Assembly: GCF_963583255.1 (NCBI RefSeq)
Contig: NC_084812.1
Coordinates: forward strand, 22,463,959 to 22,527,958
Direction of reading: 5' to 3'
Source of the DNA: Pyrus communis
Lineage: Eukaryota; Streptophyta; Magnoliopsida; Rosales; Rosaceae
DNA: 64,000 nucleotides
The position numbers were made by a program, and so were the translations under genes. Under the pieces are notes generated by a model. That model worked only from the letters and a program-made list of their open reading frames with translations. It made no database searches and was not told the DNA's origin. Numbering within the stretch: position 1 is the stretch's first letter; each line of letters opens with the position of its first letter. Below, piece by piece: positions 35,947 through 47,294 of this stretch.

Positions 35947-37253
35947 CATATCAAATAACAATTTATAGGATGCATGAAACATATGTAAGTAAATAAGATA
36001 TGTGGAAAAGCTTAAGAGACAAGCAACCCAAGATGTTTTTGGCCGAAAAAACCCGCCTTTGGGTAAAAAAAACCGAGTACTCTCCACTAAGTCCAATCCA
36101 CTAGTGAAATCAAGATTCTTACAAAGTAACCACACAAGCTCAATTCCTAGATCCTAATCCACGGAGCAGTTTGTACCTTTGTGCAACCTTGCCTTTCACA
36201 AGATGGATTCTTTCAGTCTTCATGAAGTGGCAGCTCATCCTAAGCTCTTCACCTTGCAGCACCGAAATCCAATCAACTTATGCAAATGATGTTATGATGA
36301 AGTTGATGCAAATCTGGATTTGATTGTCTAGTCAATTTCACCAGTCAAACACTTGAAATATGAAACTAACACAAATCTAAAAAGATGTTAGTTTAAAGAT
36401 TTGATACTTGAAAAACTTGACCATGAAATTAAAATAAAACCACGAAGAAAATGCTACCCTAATATGCAATGATTGGGTGTTTAATGCATGAACATGACTT
36501 TGTGGCTAGGGTTTCAATGAAGAACACAAAAGGTAGCTCAAAGCTAAAATCAACTATTTTATGAAAATGTAATACTCGTAGCCAAAACAAATGAGCATAT
36601 AAAACAAATTTAAGCAAGCAATTTCAAAATTAGATTTTGAAATATTCGATGAAGAACATTACCTATAAAATATGTTTGATGCTCTTAGGAGGTCTGAGAT
36701 GGAGATGAAAATAAAGCTCTCTAGAAAACTTTTCGAATCTCAACCCCAAAAACCAAATGAACCCTAGCTTGATCTTTATAAAGAATGCTTGGTGTACAGA
36801 CAGAACAGGGGACCAGAAAAGCCACGTGTCATGTGCAAAATCAATCTGGAAAGATCTACGGCTGAAAACCCATTTTTGCGAAAAAGTTGTCAAACGGCCT
36901 ATGTGGGTTGTCTTAAAGTGTGTCCCTAGCTTGCGTGAAAGTAGCGAGAAGTTTTGACGAGACAGAACCACCATATAGAATGAATTGGAAATAGTTGCAT
37001 GAAATGCATATGTATGAACAAACCTTTGATGAGAGAAATTAAGCTCTTGAAGTGATATTTCCAGCAACATGATCCCAGAGAATCAATTAAACCCTAAATC
37101 TAACTAAAGCATGCACGGTACAATTTACAACATTTGACAAGGGAAACCAAACAATAAAACTAGACTTCACACCTTCTTTGTTTGCTGTAAAAAAAGACAG
37201 CTAGAAAGTAAAGAGTCAAATGACTCAGCTGCCACATCATATTTGACATATCA
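35947..37253. other. Repeat-derived stretch without gene
   Basis: The continuation of repeat Z copy 2, with phrases such as GTCTAGTCAATTTCACCAGTC near 36330 that echo the Z block. The frame at 36663-37070 shows no recognisable domain. Nothing functional identified. Confidence 0.45.
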
Positions 37254-38183
37254 ATTGGAGAACACTTGAATGTCTTTAATTCTATTTGGCATATTTGACA
37301 TCTCCTTTGGAGATGGTCGAAGCCTTCATTGGCTCTGCCCTTGCGTGAGGAGGTATTGAAAATTTTAATTCAATGTCGGGAAAAGAAATGACTTTGCATG
37401 TCCTTATACATAATTGAGCTACTCCTTATATTGCTAATCAATTTTATAAAGGAACCTTTTTTCATAGGTGTACCAAGCTCAATTCACAAAGTTTCATGGA
37501 GATGTTGAAAAACTTTCATGGCCGATGGGGATTTTGAATCACAAGTGTTATGAACTTTTTCATGTGATTTGGCATCACATTCGAAGAGATATTTCACAAA
37601 TTGAAAGTTTGGGATTTGGGTTGGGCGATGGATATTTGAATCAGTGGAGTCGTCGTGACGAAGAGTGGTGAGCTAAAAGCTAGAGTAAAAAGGTTGAGGG
37701 AAGGCAACAAGTGCGTCGTTCAAATTGTTTATGGTTGTGTGATCTAAAATAAGGGCAAATTAGGAACCTTAGTGATAATATTTTTTAATAAGCAAATTAA
37801 TTTTACAAAATGGATGTCAATAAAGGCATTCTTAAAAAATGAGTAATTTAGGTAGACTAGGGTCTACTTGGTATCGTATTAAAAAAATTTCAGAATTTTT
37901 CAAAACATTTCTTAAAAACATCTTTTAAGAACGGTTTTCTTTAAGATTTAAAAACTTATTTGGTATGAGACTCAAAATTGTTTTTAAATTTTAATAATTT
38001 AAGAGAAAAGAAAAAAAAAAACCAATAGCAGCTCCTCGTGAATTCGAATATTACTATTAAATTTAACTGGATAGACAAATAAATTCATAGAGAGAGTCGG
38101 AGTAGAGAGAGATTCAGAAGGAAGGGGGAGTAGAGGATAGAGAAAGAAATGAGAGGAGAGAAAAAAATAGGATAGAGATAAAG

Positions 38184-41100
38184 TGTGACAACCCGTCCTA
38201 AATTTTACATTTTTATTTATTTTAGAAGCGTGAATTTACGAAAATGCCCTAGAGATAAGGACTTTGACTTCCGTTGATCACCGGTTAGAGTAACGTATGA
38301 CTTATTCTTTTAGCATATCCTCGTAGTACTTGCCACTACGAACGCATAGGCGAAAGCCGTTTGCGAGTCCGAATTATAACGGTATAATTACGGACATTTG
38401 AAGTTGGTTATTTAAAGGTAGTTAAATTATTTGAACTCCCACCTTGTGGGAAGGCTAACTAATTAGCCTTAAGTAAAGAGAAAAAAGGACCAATCACATT
38501 GGGTTTTTCCACTCGCGACCACTCATTTTCCAAGGCCGATTCCGGCCAACTCCGGTGCAGTTTTTCGATGCCACCACCACCATCTTGAAACTCTCATTCC
38601 CCTCTACAAAACCCACCCAAGAACCACCTTGATTAACCACGGTATGTGGCGGTTTGAGGCCACGAAAGTTGACGGTTCTCACGATGCTCCGCCCACCCTA
38701 TTTGATTTTTCGGCAAATCGGCAAAGCGATGGCCGATGCCACCACCTGGGCTTTGTAGCCCATCCTCCCAGGAGCAAAACCCAACCAACCTTAACCCCGT
38801 TGGACCACCGTAGACGACGAATCGACACCGGGAAACTTTAGGCACCAGCCAACTTCGTGGGCAAAATTGACAATTTTTCGTCCACTTTTGGACTTTGTGG
38901 CAGGCATGAAAGTTGTTCCTCTCTTTGAGATCTTCATTCTTGTAAATTTTGGTAATTTTTGGAAATAGTTGGATTTTCCGGCGAGTCAGGGCGGTCGATC
39001 GCAACCTACGGCGGCGCGTGGCCAGTGGGCCGCCAATACTTTTTTTTAGGCTATGTTAAATGTCTTGAATTTAGTCTTGATATTTGAATGACGTAGGTTG
39101 ATCGTTGGAACCTAAATTCTCTACGATACGTTAATAGGTATTTATGTGAATCGACGATCCAACCATTGGATCGTCACCAAACTTTGTTACATTGTAGTAC
39201 ATAATATTTGAAGAATGTAGGAACTTACAGATTGGGAATCTGACGTACAGATCTTTCTGAATTGGATTTGTAAGTTCATAAAATAAAACGTTAACCGTTA
39301 ATCAGTTTTGGGAATTGGCGAGGATGCAACCGTTGGATCGTAATAAAATCTTAGTCTGTTATTCTAGAAGCATAATGTGGATCTTTGGAAGTTATGGATT
39401 GGAAATCTGATATGCAGATCTTCCGAATCGAGTTATACAGGGTTGTAGACCCTACCGTCGATCAAAGATCGACGGTTGATTTTTGGTCAATGGGTCTCAA
39501 ATTATTCTTGAAGGTCCTTGAGGATATGTTTTATGTAAATTATGTATTCTATCGGTAAGAACTTTGAGATGTGATTTGATAATTGGTCACAGGCGACGAT
39601 AGATCGTGATGTCTCAAAGTGCGTGCAAGATAATCATAGCGTGGACTCCAGGTGAGTGGGTTTTTTTCTTTCATAGGCATATAATTGATAGTTCCACAAA
39701 CACTTCTAAAGTGATATATACTTGTTACCTACAATTAATCATTGCGAACTACAAATGACTTGATCTCTGTTTAGGGTACGTAGGCAGTCTAACAAGACGT
39801 TAGATGCAGTCATATAATAAATGAGATTAAATAATTGAGACAATAGCCTTGTTTAGTGAATTGAGCAATGTGAGGGACATTGGTGGGAAGCGTGAGATTT
39901 AGCTTTATGATTTGGTGATTAAATGTTGATCATAAATCAATGCGTGAAGAATCAAGAAATTGAAGTAAGGAAAGGTAAGTGATGATAGTTAATTTAACTA
40001 GTGTCTAATCACTGATGATTACTCTCAAAAGTAAATTGTTTGGGAGTAGGGTGTTATTGATTGTACATGTTACGTTGTATTATATATTTTGAGAATATCA
40101 TGAAATGTTTGGGTTTAGATTGCATCATGGCATATTCATATGGATATTACCTGAACCTAACTATTGTGAATGCTTTGAAGTGCTAAACGACGCCGCAGAA
40201 GCCCAGGTAAGCTTCAGGTAAGTACATGTTGATGATAGTGATGGTAGTGAATATGATTGTTTTGAGATATATTATAGCTCATAAACCTGCACCCCAGTGT
40301 TAGTGCTCCCACCCATGGCCAGGGCACAGTTCTTCACGTGATGTTCACCTCCCACACCTTACGCTCACCTTGGATCCAAGGTAGATGCACAGTCCTGTCG
40401 TACAAACCATTTTAGGTGGTTCCGACTCGTAGATGATCCACGATTATTCGCACAGTCTTTATGTGATCATAGCACTTAAGCGTATTTATTTACACCCAGT
40501 CTTGTCATACAAAGCACTTTAGGTGGTTCCGACTCATGTGCAGGTATACTTATTGAGCTATTGGCTAGCATGTTATTGAGTTATTGGCTAGCATGATTGA
40601 TGAGACATGTGATGAGATATGGATAAGTCGTACAGGTCACTAGAGGTGACTCCGACTTATGTGCTAGCATTGATTGATGAGATATGAGTGCAGTCATACA
40701 TGTCACATTAGGTGACTCCGACTTATATGCTAACATTGATTGATGAGATATGGATAAGTCGTACAGGTCATTAGAGGTAACTCTGACTTATGTGCTAGCA
40801 TTGATTGATGAGATATGGGTGTAGTCGTACAGGTCACATTAGATGACTCCGACTGATATATCATTTTGTATCGATTAAGTTCATTTGGTCTACTTATTAA
40901 TGCATGGTGGAGTTAATGGACATGGCAAACCGTGGTTTTGGCCCTTTTTTAGTATGGTTTGGATATATGTATATATGTTGTATTATCTTATGGAAAACGA
41001 TACGGGTTTTACATTGAGGGGCATTACTTTTAGAGAGGTAATAATTTTGGGAAGCTTGGTTTTATTGCTCACTCACAATCTCTGTTTGGTGCCCTCCAGG

Positions 41101-41395
41101 TTTTAGCTACTGAGTTTGTATCGACAAGGATATGTAGGCGAATCTTAGTATTGATGGATACTTCTGAGGGTATGATTCTTACCCACACTTCTGTACCTTA
41201 CTTATGCTCTGACGTCGTGTGTGAAATGGGTTCGCTCCCTTTCACAATACACTCTGGTATTTAAAATTTTTTTAGTTCAAATTATTCACATTTTTCTACA
41301 CTCTATCACATTTTATGGTTTCGTCACCTTTCAAGTGTCGGCCAGCACAGCTCGATTCGGGGTCCAAGTGGATTTTTTGGGTCGGGGGTGTGTCA
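38184..41395 (+). mobile_element. Solo-LTR-like element, TGTGACA family, copy 2
   Basis: A 3212-bp insertion into repeat X copy A. Starts TGTGACAACCCGTCC, ends GGGGGTGTGTCA. Target duplication TAAAG (38179-38183) / TAGAG (41396-41400); the empty site in copy B reads TAGAG. Same family as 33644-35778 but in opposite orientation: shared terminal sequence and the word set TGGATCCAAG, CAGTCCTGTCGTAC, AGGTGGTTCCGACT. No coding domain was recognised. It contains the tandem array 40610-40862. Confidence 0.8.
40610..40862 (+). repeat. 65/66-bp tandem array with A-B-A-B order and hairpin units
   Basis: Four units start at 40610, 40675, 40741 and 40806, each beginning TGATGAGATATG. Units 1 and 3 share GGATAAGTCGTACAGGTCA; units 2 and 4 share an alternative start (GTGCAGTC or GTGTAGTC with GGTCACATTAG or TGTCACATTAG), giving a ~131-bp higher-order dimer. 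Each unit contains an interrupted inverted repeat: AAGTCG..GTCAC..loop..GTGAC..CGACTT. Confidence 0.9.
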
Positions 41396-41751
41396 TAGAG
41401 AGCTTGCAAACAAAGTTTGAGAGTGAGAGGAGAAAATAGAGAAAGTAGTGCGTTTGGAGTTTAAAATTTTTAAAAACTCATTTTTTGTGTTTTCCATAAG
41501 TAGGCTAATTTTTAAGTTCATTTGAGTGGAGTTTATGAAAACAGTCCAACCAAAATAAGGCGTAAAAGTTAAAAAGTATTTTTGTGTTCATAAAATTGGA
41601 TTCAAGTAGAATACCAAACATTCATTTAATACTTTAAACTAAATTTATAAACTATATGATATGTCACTAATAGAAAATAAACAATTTAACCAACATTTAA
41701 TTAATAATTCAATCACCAGCATTTATATTATATCATTTATAAAATTTTAGT

Positions 41752-42022
41752 CAAGCGTGTTGTTTTACGCATACTATAAAATATGATAATAATAATTGAA
41801 TCATTATACACAGTGCCATATCATACCGTCTCTTCACCTTTTGGTTGTCCTTCATGATATGTAGCTCACCACATGATCCCTACATTGGCCATTTTGCCCT
41901 AATTTACCCCTGTGCCATACATTTATCTATCGGATAATAGTTCCTTATCTATCGGATAATAGTTCTGATCCTCCATGAACATCTCAAACGATTGCACATG
42001 CACATGGAATGTATATATACAC
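41752..42022. repeat. Dispersed repeat Y, copy 1
   Basis: A block from AGTCAAGCGTG to ATGTATATATACACAC, matching 51432-51685 inside an RCD1 intron with high similarity (e.g. CATGATATGTAGCTCACC, ACATTGGCCATTT). It carries a local duplication of TTATCTATCGGATAATAGTT near 41930-41965. Lies between repeat X copies A and B. Confidence 0.8.
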
Positions 42023-42394
42023 ACTTGAATGTCCATTGGAGAACACTTGAATGTCTTTTAATTCTATTTGCAATATTTGACATCTCCTTTGGAGATGGTC
42101 TAAACCTTCATTGGCTCTACCCTTGCGTGAAGAGGTATTGAAAATATTAATTCAAAGTCGAGGAAAGAAATGACTTTGCATGTCCTTATACATAATTGAG
42201 CTACTCCTTATATTGCTAATCGATTTTATAATGGAACCTCAATTTTCTTCGTGGGTGTATTGAGCTCAATTCACAAAGTTTCATGGAGATGTTGAAAAAC
42301 TTTAATGGCCGATGGGGATTTTGAATCACAAGTGTTATGAACTTTTTCATATGATTTGGCTTCACATTCGAAGAGAAATTTCACAAGTTGAAAG

Positions 42395-44192
42395 TGAAGG
42401 AAGATTTGTGAAAAACAAGTTCATTTGAGCAACATCAACAACATGCAATTAACAATTAAAAGGCGGAATCATGTTTATATGCACTCAAAAACAAAACTTA
42501 ACCCATGAACTTCAAAGCCTAGTAGATAGGTGAACCAAGACTCAACTCAAAACAAAGTGAGTTGAGAAATCAATACCTTTGTAGATTCCTCTTTGCATAA
42601 GCAAAGGCTAATCTCCCAAAGAGAGGGCCTTCATTCCTTGCATCTTAGATCCATGGATTTGGATGGATGAAAAGGTTTCTCCAAGTTCCCAAAATTGAAA
42701 ACCTCTAAGTCTCCACACCAAGGCATATTGTAGAATAAATGAGTGACCTTGGAGGAGTTTGATTGCTAGATGATCCCTCCAAGGTGGCTGAAATTTTAGA
42801 GAGAAAAGAGAGCTTGTGTTCTCATCCTTTCCCCCAAAAATTACCCTTAATGAATTTTGGCTATAAAGTCATACTTATTCCTTAATTCATTTGAGTGGCA
42901 AACTTGTAAATAAGTCCAAAACCACTCCTTCTTTAACATGGGATTTATTGGGCTATTTGGGCCTTTGTGAATCATTATTCATTAAGTTGTCACACAACTT
43001 AAGTCAATGGACTTGACGTTCGAAGCCCATTGGGCCTTAAGGTCCAAAACTATCCCGAGGTCTTTTAACGAACTTATTCGTTTGATTAATAATCATATTA
43101 ATTAATCCTTGCCATAAATAATTAAACCATTTAATTATTCTTACTCATCTCCGTTGAATCTTCAATCTCTACCTTACACGGTGTACGATCCATTAGGTTC
43201 CTTTTAGCGAGGTAGTGGGCGATTCAAACTCTTTCAAATCGATTGTGAATTGAAACTTACTTTCAATTCTCTCGTTAGTGATAATACACTTTTAGGGCTT
43301 CCACAAACCATGGTTGACGCCTAGCAGCATGTCATGGTTACCCAAGCTAATCAGAAGAGGTGGAGAACCTATTCAGTTTTAGGATTACAAATGCAATACG
43401 GTCTTTCTCTAATACAATACTCTTGACCACATTGTTTGGTTTGATAGTTTATTCATGTCTACTATCCAATGTGAGTCTTGTGCTTATAGGATTACCTTGA
43501 ATGTGATTTGGAACACATTCCTAAATCTCATTCATACTTTGGCCAAAGATTCTTAATCATATCATAGAGTATTCTCCCTCAAACAGTTTGAAGGTTAGAG
43601 ATCCCTTGTTGTGCATTCACTTGCCTCCATGGCTAAGTGGCTTAACCCCAACGATGCCGTGGACACCCTCCTGATGGAGTGACTTTGACATAATCAAAGA
43701 TTAAGGACCTAACCACAAGACAACTGTGATGCCTCAGGTCAAAAGACTAATTTGCATTATCCCAACCATGAGTTCTCATGTGACATGAATATGAGAACTC
43801 TTCGTTGATCGTGTTCAGTGAACTCATTCTCTATTGAGCACCTACGTACTTGTCTTGATGTCACACACACCAATGACTCGAGACTAGTCACTCTCCCTGA
43901 GAGAAGACATAGCACGTACTGATCTTAACGGACTGTCAATGCCCAATTGACAATCCTGTGATCAGGAACGTTTAGGATGTGTCAACGAAAGAATGGTCTC
44001 ATGAATCTAACTTCTTTAGATCGCATTCTTCCAATCACATATTCCTTGGACTTATCGTTTAAGCATATAACATTTATATGAGACGGCTCAAACAATAATC
44101 TTTGCCCTTTACATTTAAACTACATTAGTTTAACTTTGTGAAATGTCCGTAAAGTATCATCATATGATTGGTTTTAGGGCACATTTCCAACA
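42395..44192 (-). mobile_element. Solo LTR, copia-like
   Basis: A 1798-bp insertion with exact 5-bp target duplication GAAAG (42390-42394 and 44193-44197); repeat X copy A shows the empty site. On the minus strand it starts TGTTGGAAATGTGCCC and ends AAATCTTCCTTCA, i.e. TG...CA. The TGTTGGAAATGTGCCCTAAA start is one I associate with abundant copia-type LTRs in dicots. No open frame of interest inside, so a solo LTR is the simplest reading. Confidence 0.8.
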
Positions 44193-45143
44193 GAAAGCTT
44201 GGGATTTGGGTTGGGCGATGGATATTTGAATCAGTGGAGTCGTCGCTGGCGAGGAATGGTGAGCTAGAAGCTAGAGTAAATGGGTTGAGGAAAGACAGTG
44301 AGTGCGCTGGTTAAAATTATTCTTGGTTGTGTGCTCTAAAATAAGGGCAAATTAGAATCCTTAGTGATATTATTTTTTTAATAAGCAAATTAAGTTTACA
44401 AAATGAATGTCAACAAAGGCATCCTTAAAAAATGAGTAATTTAGGTAGATTAGGGTTTGCTTGGTATCGTATTAAAAAAAATTTAGAAATTTTCAAGACA
44501 TTTCTTAAAAACATCTTTTAAGAACGGTTTTCTTTAAGATTTAAAAACTTATTTGGTATAAGACTCAAAGTTGTTTTTAAATTTTAATAATTTAAGAGAA
44601 AAGAAAAAAAAAACCCAACATAAGCTCCTTGTAAATTCGAATATTACTATTAAATTTAATTGGACAGACAAAGAAATTCAAAGAGAGATAAAAAAGAGAG
44701 AGGAGAAAAAAAGCAAAGAGATGAGAGAACCATAAGGTAGAGATTCAGAAGGAAGGGAGAGTGGAGGAGAGAGAGAGAAATGAGGGGAGAGAAAAATAGG
44801 ATTGAGATAGAGAGCTTGCAGCCGAAGTTTGAGAGTGAGAGGAGAAAATAAAGAAAGTAGTGGGTCTGGAGTTTAAAATTTTTAAAAACTTATTTTTTGT
44901 GTTTTCTATAAGTAGGTTAATTTTTAAGTTAGTTTGAGTAGAGTTTATGAAAACAGTCCAACCAAAATAAGATGTAAAACTTAAAAAATATTTTTGAGTT
45001 TATAAAATTGGATTCAAGTAGAGTACTAAAGATACCTTTAATATTTTAGACTAAGTTTGTAAATTATATAACATGTCACTAATAAAAAGTAAACAATTTA
45101 ATTAACATTTAACTAATAATCTAATTACCAACCTCTATACTAT

Positions 45144-45487
45144 GACCTGATTTGATACTGAGGTGATTCTGAAAAAAGCTGCTATAAAAAAAAGTTGGGA
45201 GCTGTTTTTGTGTTTGGTAAACACTCAGCTTCAACCTTTTTTCACAGTTTTGGATGAAAAAAGCCAAAAACAAGAAGCCGTAAAACCCAGCTTTGAAAAA
45301 CCGGTTTTTTTTCACATCTGTTTTACATAAAAGTTTACCAAACACTCTAATACTGTTTTTTTTTTTTTCAAAAGCACTTTTACAAAGAAGTTTACCAAAC
45401 ACTCTGCTGCTTTATTTCACAGCTGCTTATTCTCACAGCACAAAAGAAGCAGTTTTTTTTCAAAGCACAGCAATATCAAACCAGCCC
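45144..45487. mobile_element. MITE with 3-bp TAT target duplication
   Basis: A 344-bp insertion in repeat X copy B, bracketed by TAT (45141-45143 and 45488-45490). Inverted ends are GACCTGATTTGATACTG and CAATATCAAACCAGCCC (reverse complement GGGCTGGTTTGATATTG; 14 of 17 match). The interior has AGCTGC/GCAGCT and TTTACCAAACACTC/GTTTGGTAAACACTC inverted words. A 3-bp target fits the PIF/Harbinger type, though TAT is not the classic TTA/TAA. Confidence 0.75.
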
Positions 45488-45801
45488 TATATCATTTATA
45501 AAATTTTATCTAAAAAAAGGATCAAACTTTGAAAAATACGTCTCACCTTTCCAAGGAAGGGGGCCCGAGAGGCGATTATTAATTTTCTTTATCGCCACGC
45601 GTCAACGTCATAGCTGACTAGTATTGTAGGTAAGAAAACGCAGGATCACAACTTCTAGGTCTTCGTCCTCGCCACGCAACCCTCCCATCTGCATTTACAT
45701 GTCAAAGTAGCGCCTGCCTTGTCAAACCCTTGGCCAATCCGAAACCCTAGCACCGTCGTAGTAATCACCACGACTCCGTCTCACAATTTTCAAGCGAAGC
45801 C

Positions 45802-45987
45802 ATGGAAGCAACTGAAGCCATCAGCAAGCCGATCTGTGAGTGTTGAGGGAAAACCTGATTTTTATTTTTAATTTACAAATTATACTTTTCGTTTTAAAAT
45901 TCATTTATGTTTTGGTTTGATGCTAATATCTAATCAATTGTTTTTTTTGGGTCAGCCTTGATTGCACCGGGTTTACCGGGTTGTTGA
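45802..45987 (+). other. Spliced upstream ORF in the RCD1 5' leader
   Basis: An ATG at 45802 opens a frame that crosses a strong donor (GATCT|GTGAGT at 45835/45836) and an acceptor (TTGGGTCAG|CC at 45955/45956) and stops at 45987. The predicted 21-residue peptide starts MEATEAISKP and ends APGLPGC. If the intron is retained, the frame stops after 14 residues. Upstream of the main RCD1 start at 47295. The leader exon calls rest on splice-site sequence and gene position only. Confidence 0.45.
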
Positions 45988-47190
45988 TTTGAGGATTGAG
46001 GTAACTGTTGCTTTCTTTTGGTTGTTCTGTTGGCGGATCGATGCCCATACTGTTTAGATGATTAAGTATTTTTGATTAGCTGTTGTATTCTGCTTATGTG
46101 TTTGAACTGTTTAATTTTTGATTGCAAGTTATCTGAATATCTGTTTGGTAGTTATGCTGGGCTGATGTTTATGTTGATTCGATGTTGAAATTGCTTTGAT
46201 CTGGTTGAAATTGATCTATATGTGTATGGGCTGATTACAATTCTGGATATTTTTCGAAATTAGATTTCGGAGTTTGTACGTTAATTTTGTGCTGGAGAGA
46301 TCCTTTCTCTGATTCCAAAGAACAATCACGACAACCACTTTTGTTGATCTTGATTCTTCCCTAGCTGAAACATCGTTGGTTACAGCTCATCTAACCCCCT
46401 ACTCGTAGAAAGAAAAGAGAAACAAACATATCTGAGGCGTGGGATCATTTCCCTGAAGAAGATCCCCGTATTGACCCCCACAGACCCTAGGGCCAGAGGT
46501 AATTCTTTGAGGCAACGTTGCATGCTCTTCTAAGAAGTATGACCTGACCTTAACAATCCATTTAAGAAGCCTGCTGATTGGCATTTTTATGGGTTTTTAA
46601 TGCATTTCTCTCTCTTTGGTTGTTATAAAGTTTGACTTCGCCAAGTAGCTTTTAACTGTGGAATTTCACCAAGTGCTATGATCTTAAATTTTAATGCCTT
46701 TATGCTATCATATTTATAAGTCGCCATGCCATCATGTGTACAATTGGTTTTGTTTTATTTGAAATATTTAGAATTTGTTATCAAATAATTGTTTTTTTTT
46801 TTTTTTGATAAAAATTGGGTTGTCAATGAATTGATTGATGCTCCTAGGTTGTATCTCTTTCAGGAAAAGACCAATTCGCTTCAAATGCTTCTTCCTCCCA
46901 TCACCATTGAATTATAGTTAATGTGATCTCCTGCATCCGGATTTTGAAAGTTCGTCAATTCAAGAATTCTTGTCTACTTAGTTAGCTGAAAATGACCGAA
47001 ATTCTCTAGTTATATGAAAGTTGTGTAGTGTTGAATGAATTGGTTGCACAATAATGCAAGCTTTGGATTGCAGCCATTTAAGTTTGCTCATCTATTTGTC
47101 TGATTTTTCTCTATAACCTTGATTACGTTCGTGTTCTCATATATGATTCATATTTTTCCCCACCCAGGAAGGATTTGAAAAATATCTTCG

Positions 47191-47235
47191 ATGGCTCATC
47201 TTCTGAGAATGATGGGAGCTAGAGTTCTATCTTAA
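47191..47235 (+). other. Second upstream ORF before RCD1
   Basis: A 14-codon frame (MAHLLRMMGARVLS) ending 59 nt before the RCD1 start codon. It lies downstream of a likely acceptor (CCCACCCAG near 47167), so it should be in the mature leader. May lower main-frame translation; inference. Confidence 0.4.
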
Positions 47236-47294
47236 TTTTGAATTCGAACTTTTGGATTCATACTTGCTGATAGATATCGGTCTAGCAGACGGAA

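Larger units (their letters stand above)
37254..41750. repeat. Dispersed repeat X, copy A, interrupted
   Basis: 37254-38183 plus 41396-41750 are collinear with copy B (42035-45515). Shared phrases include GGAGAACACTTGAATGTC, CATGGAGATGTTGAAAAAC, TTGGGTTGGGCGATGGATAT, CTTGGTATCGTATTAAAAAA and GATTCAAGTAGA. The inner part from ~37858 has ends CTTGGTATCGTATT and AAGTAGAATACCAAAC, in inverted relation, suggesting a MITE-like hAT derivative inside the block. Copy A is split by the 3.2-kb insertion at 38184. Confidence 0.8.
42035..45515. repeat. Dispersed repeat X, copy B, interrupted twice
   Basis: 42035-42394, 44193-45143 and 45488-45515 are collinear with copy A. The gaps are the 1.8-kb insertion at 42395 and the MITE at 45144. 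Copy B lacks the 3.2-kb element of copy A, so the two copies serve as mutual empty-site controls. Confidence 0.85.

Noticed and set aside
38633..39004. 123-codon minus-strand frame
   Set aside because: Inside element 38184-41395 with no conserved domain.
40610..40862. Regularly spaced repeats as a possible CRISPR array
   Set aside because: Units are contiguous and diverged, with no unique spacers and no cas genes, in a plant genome.
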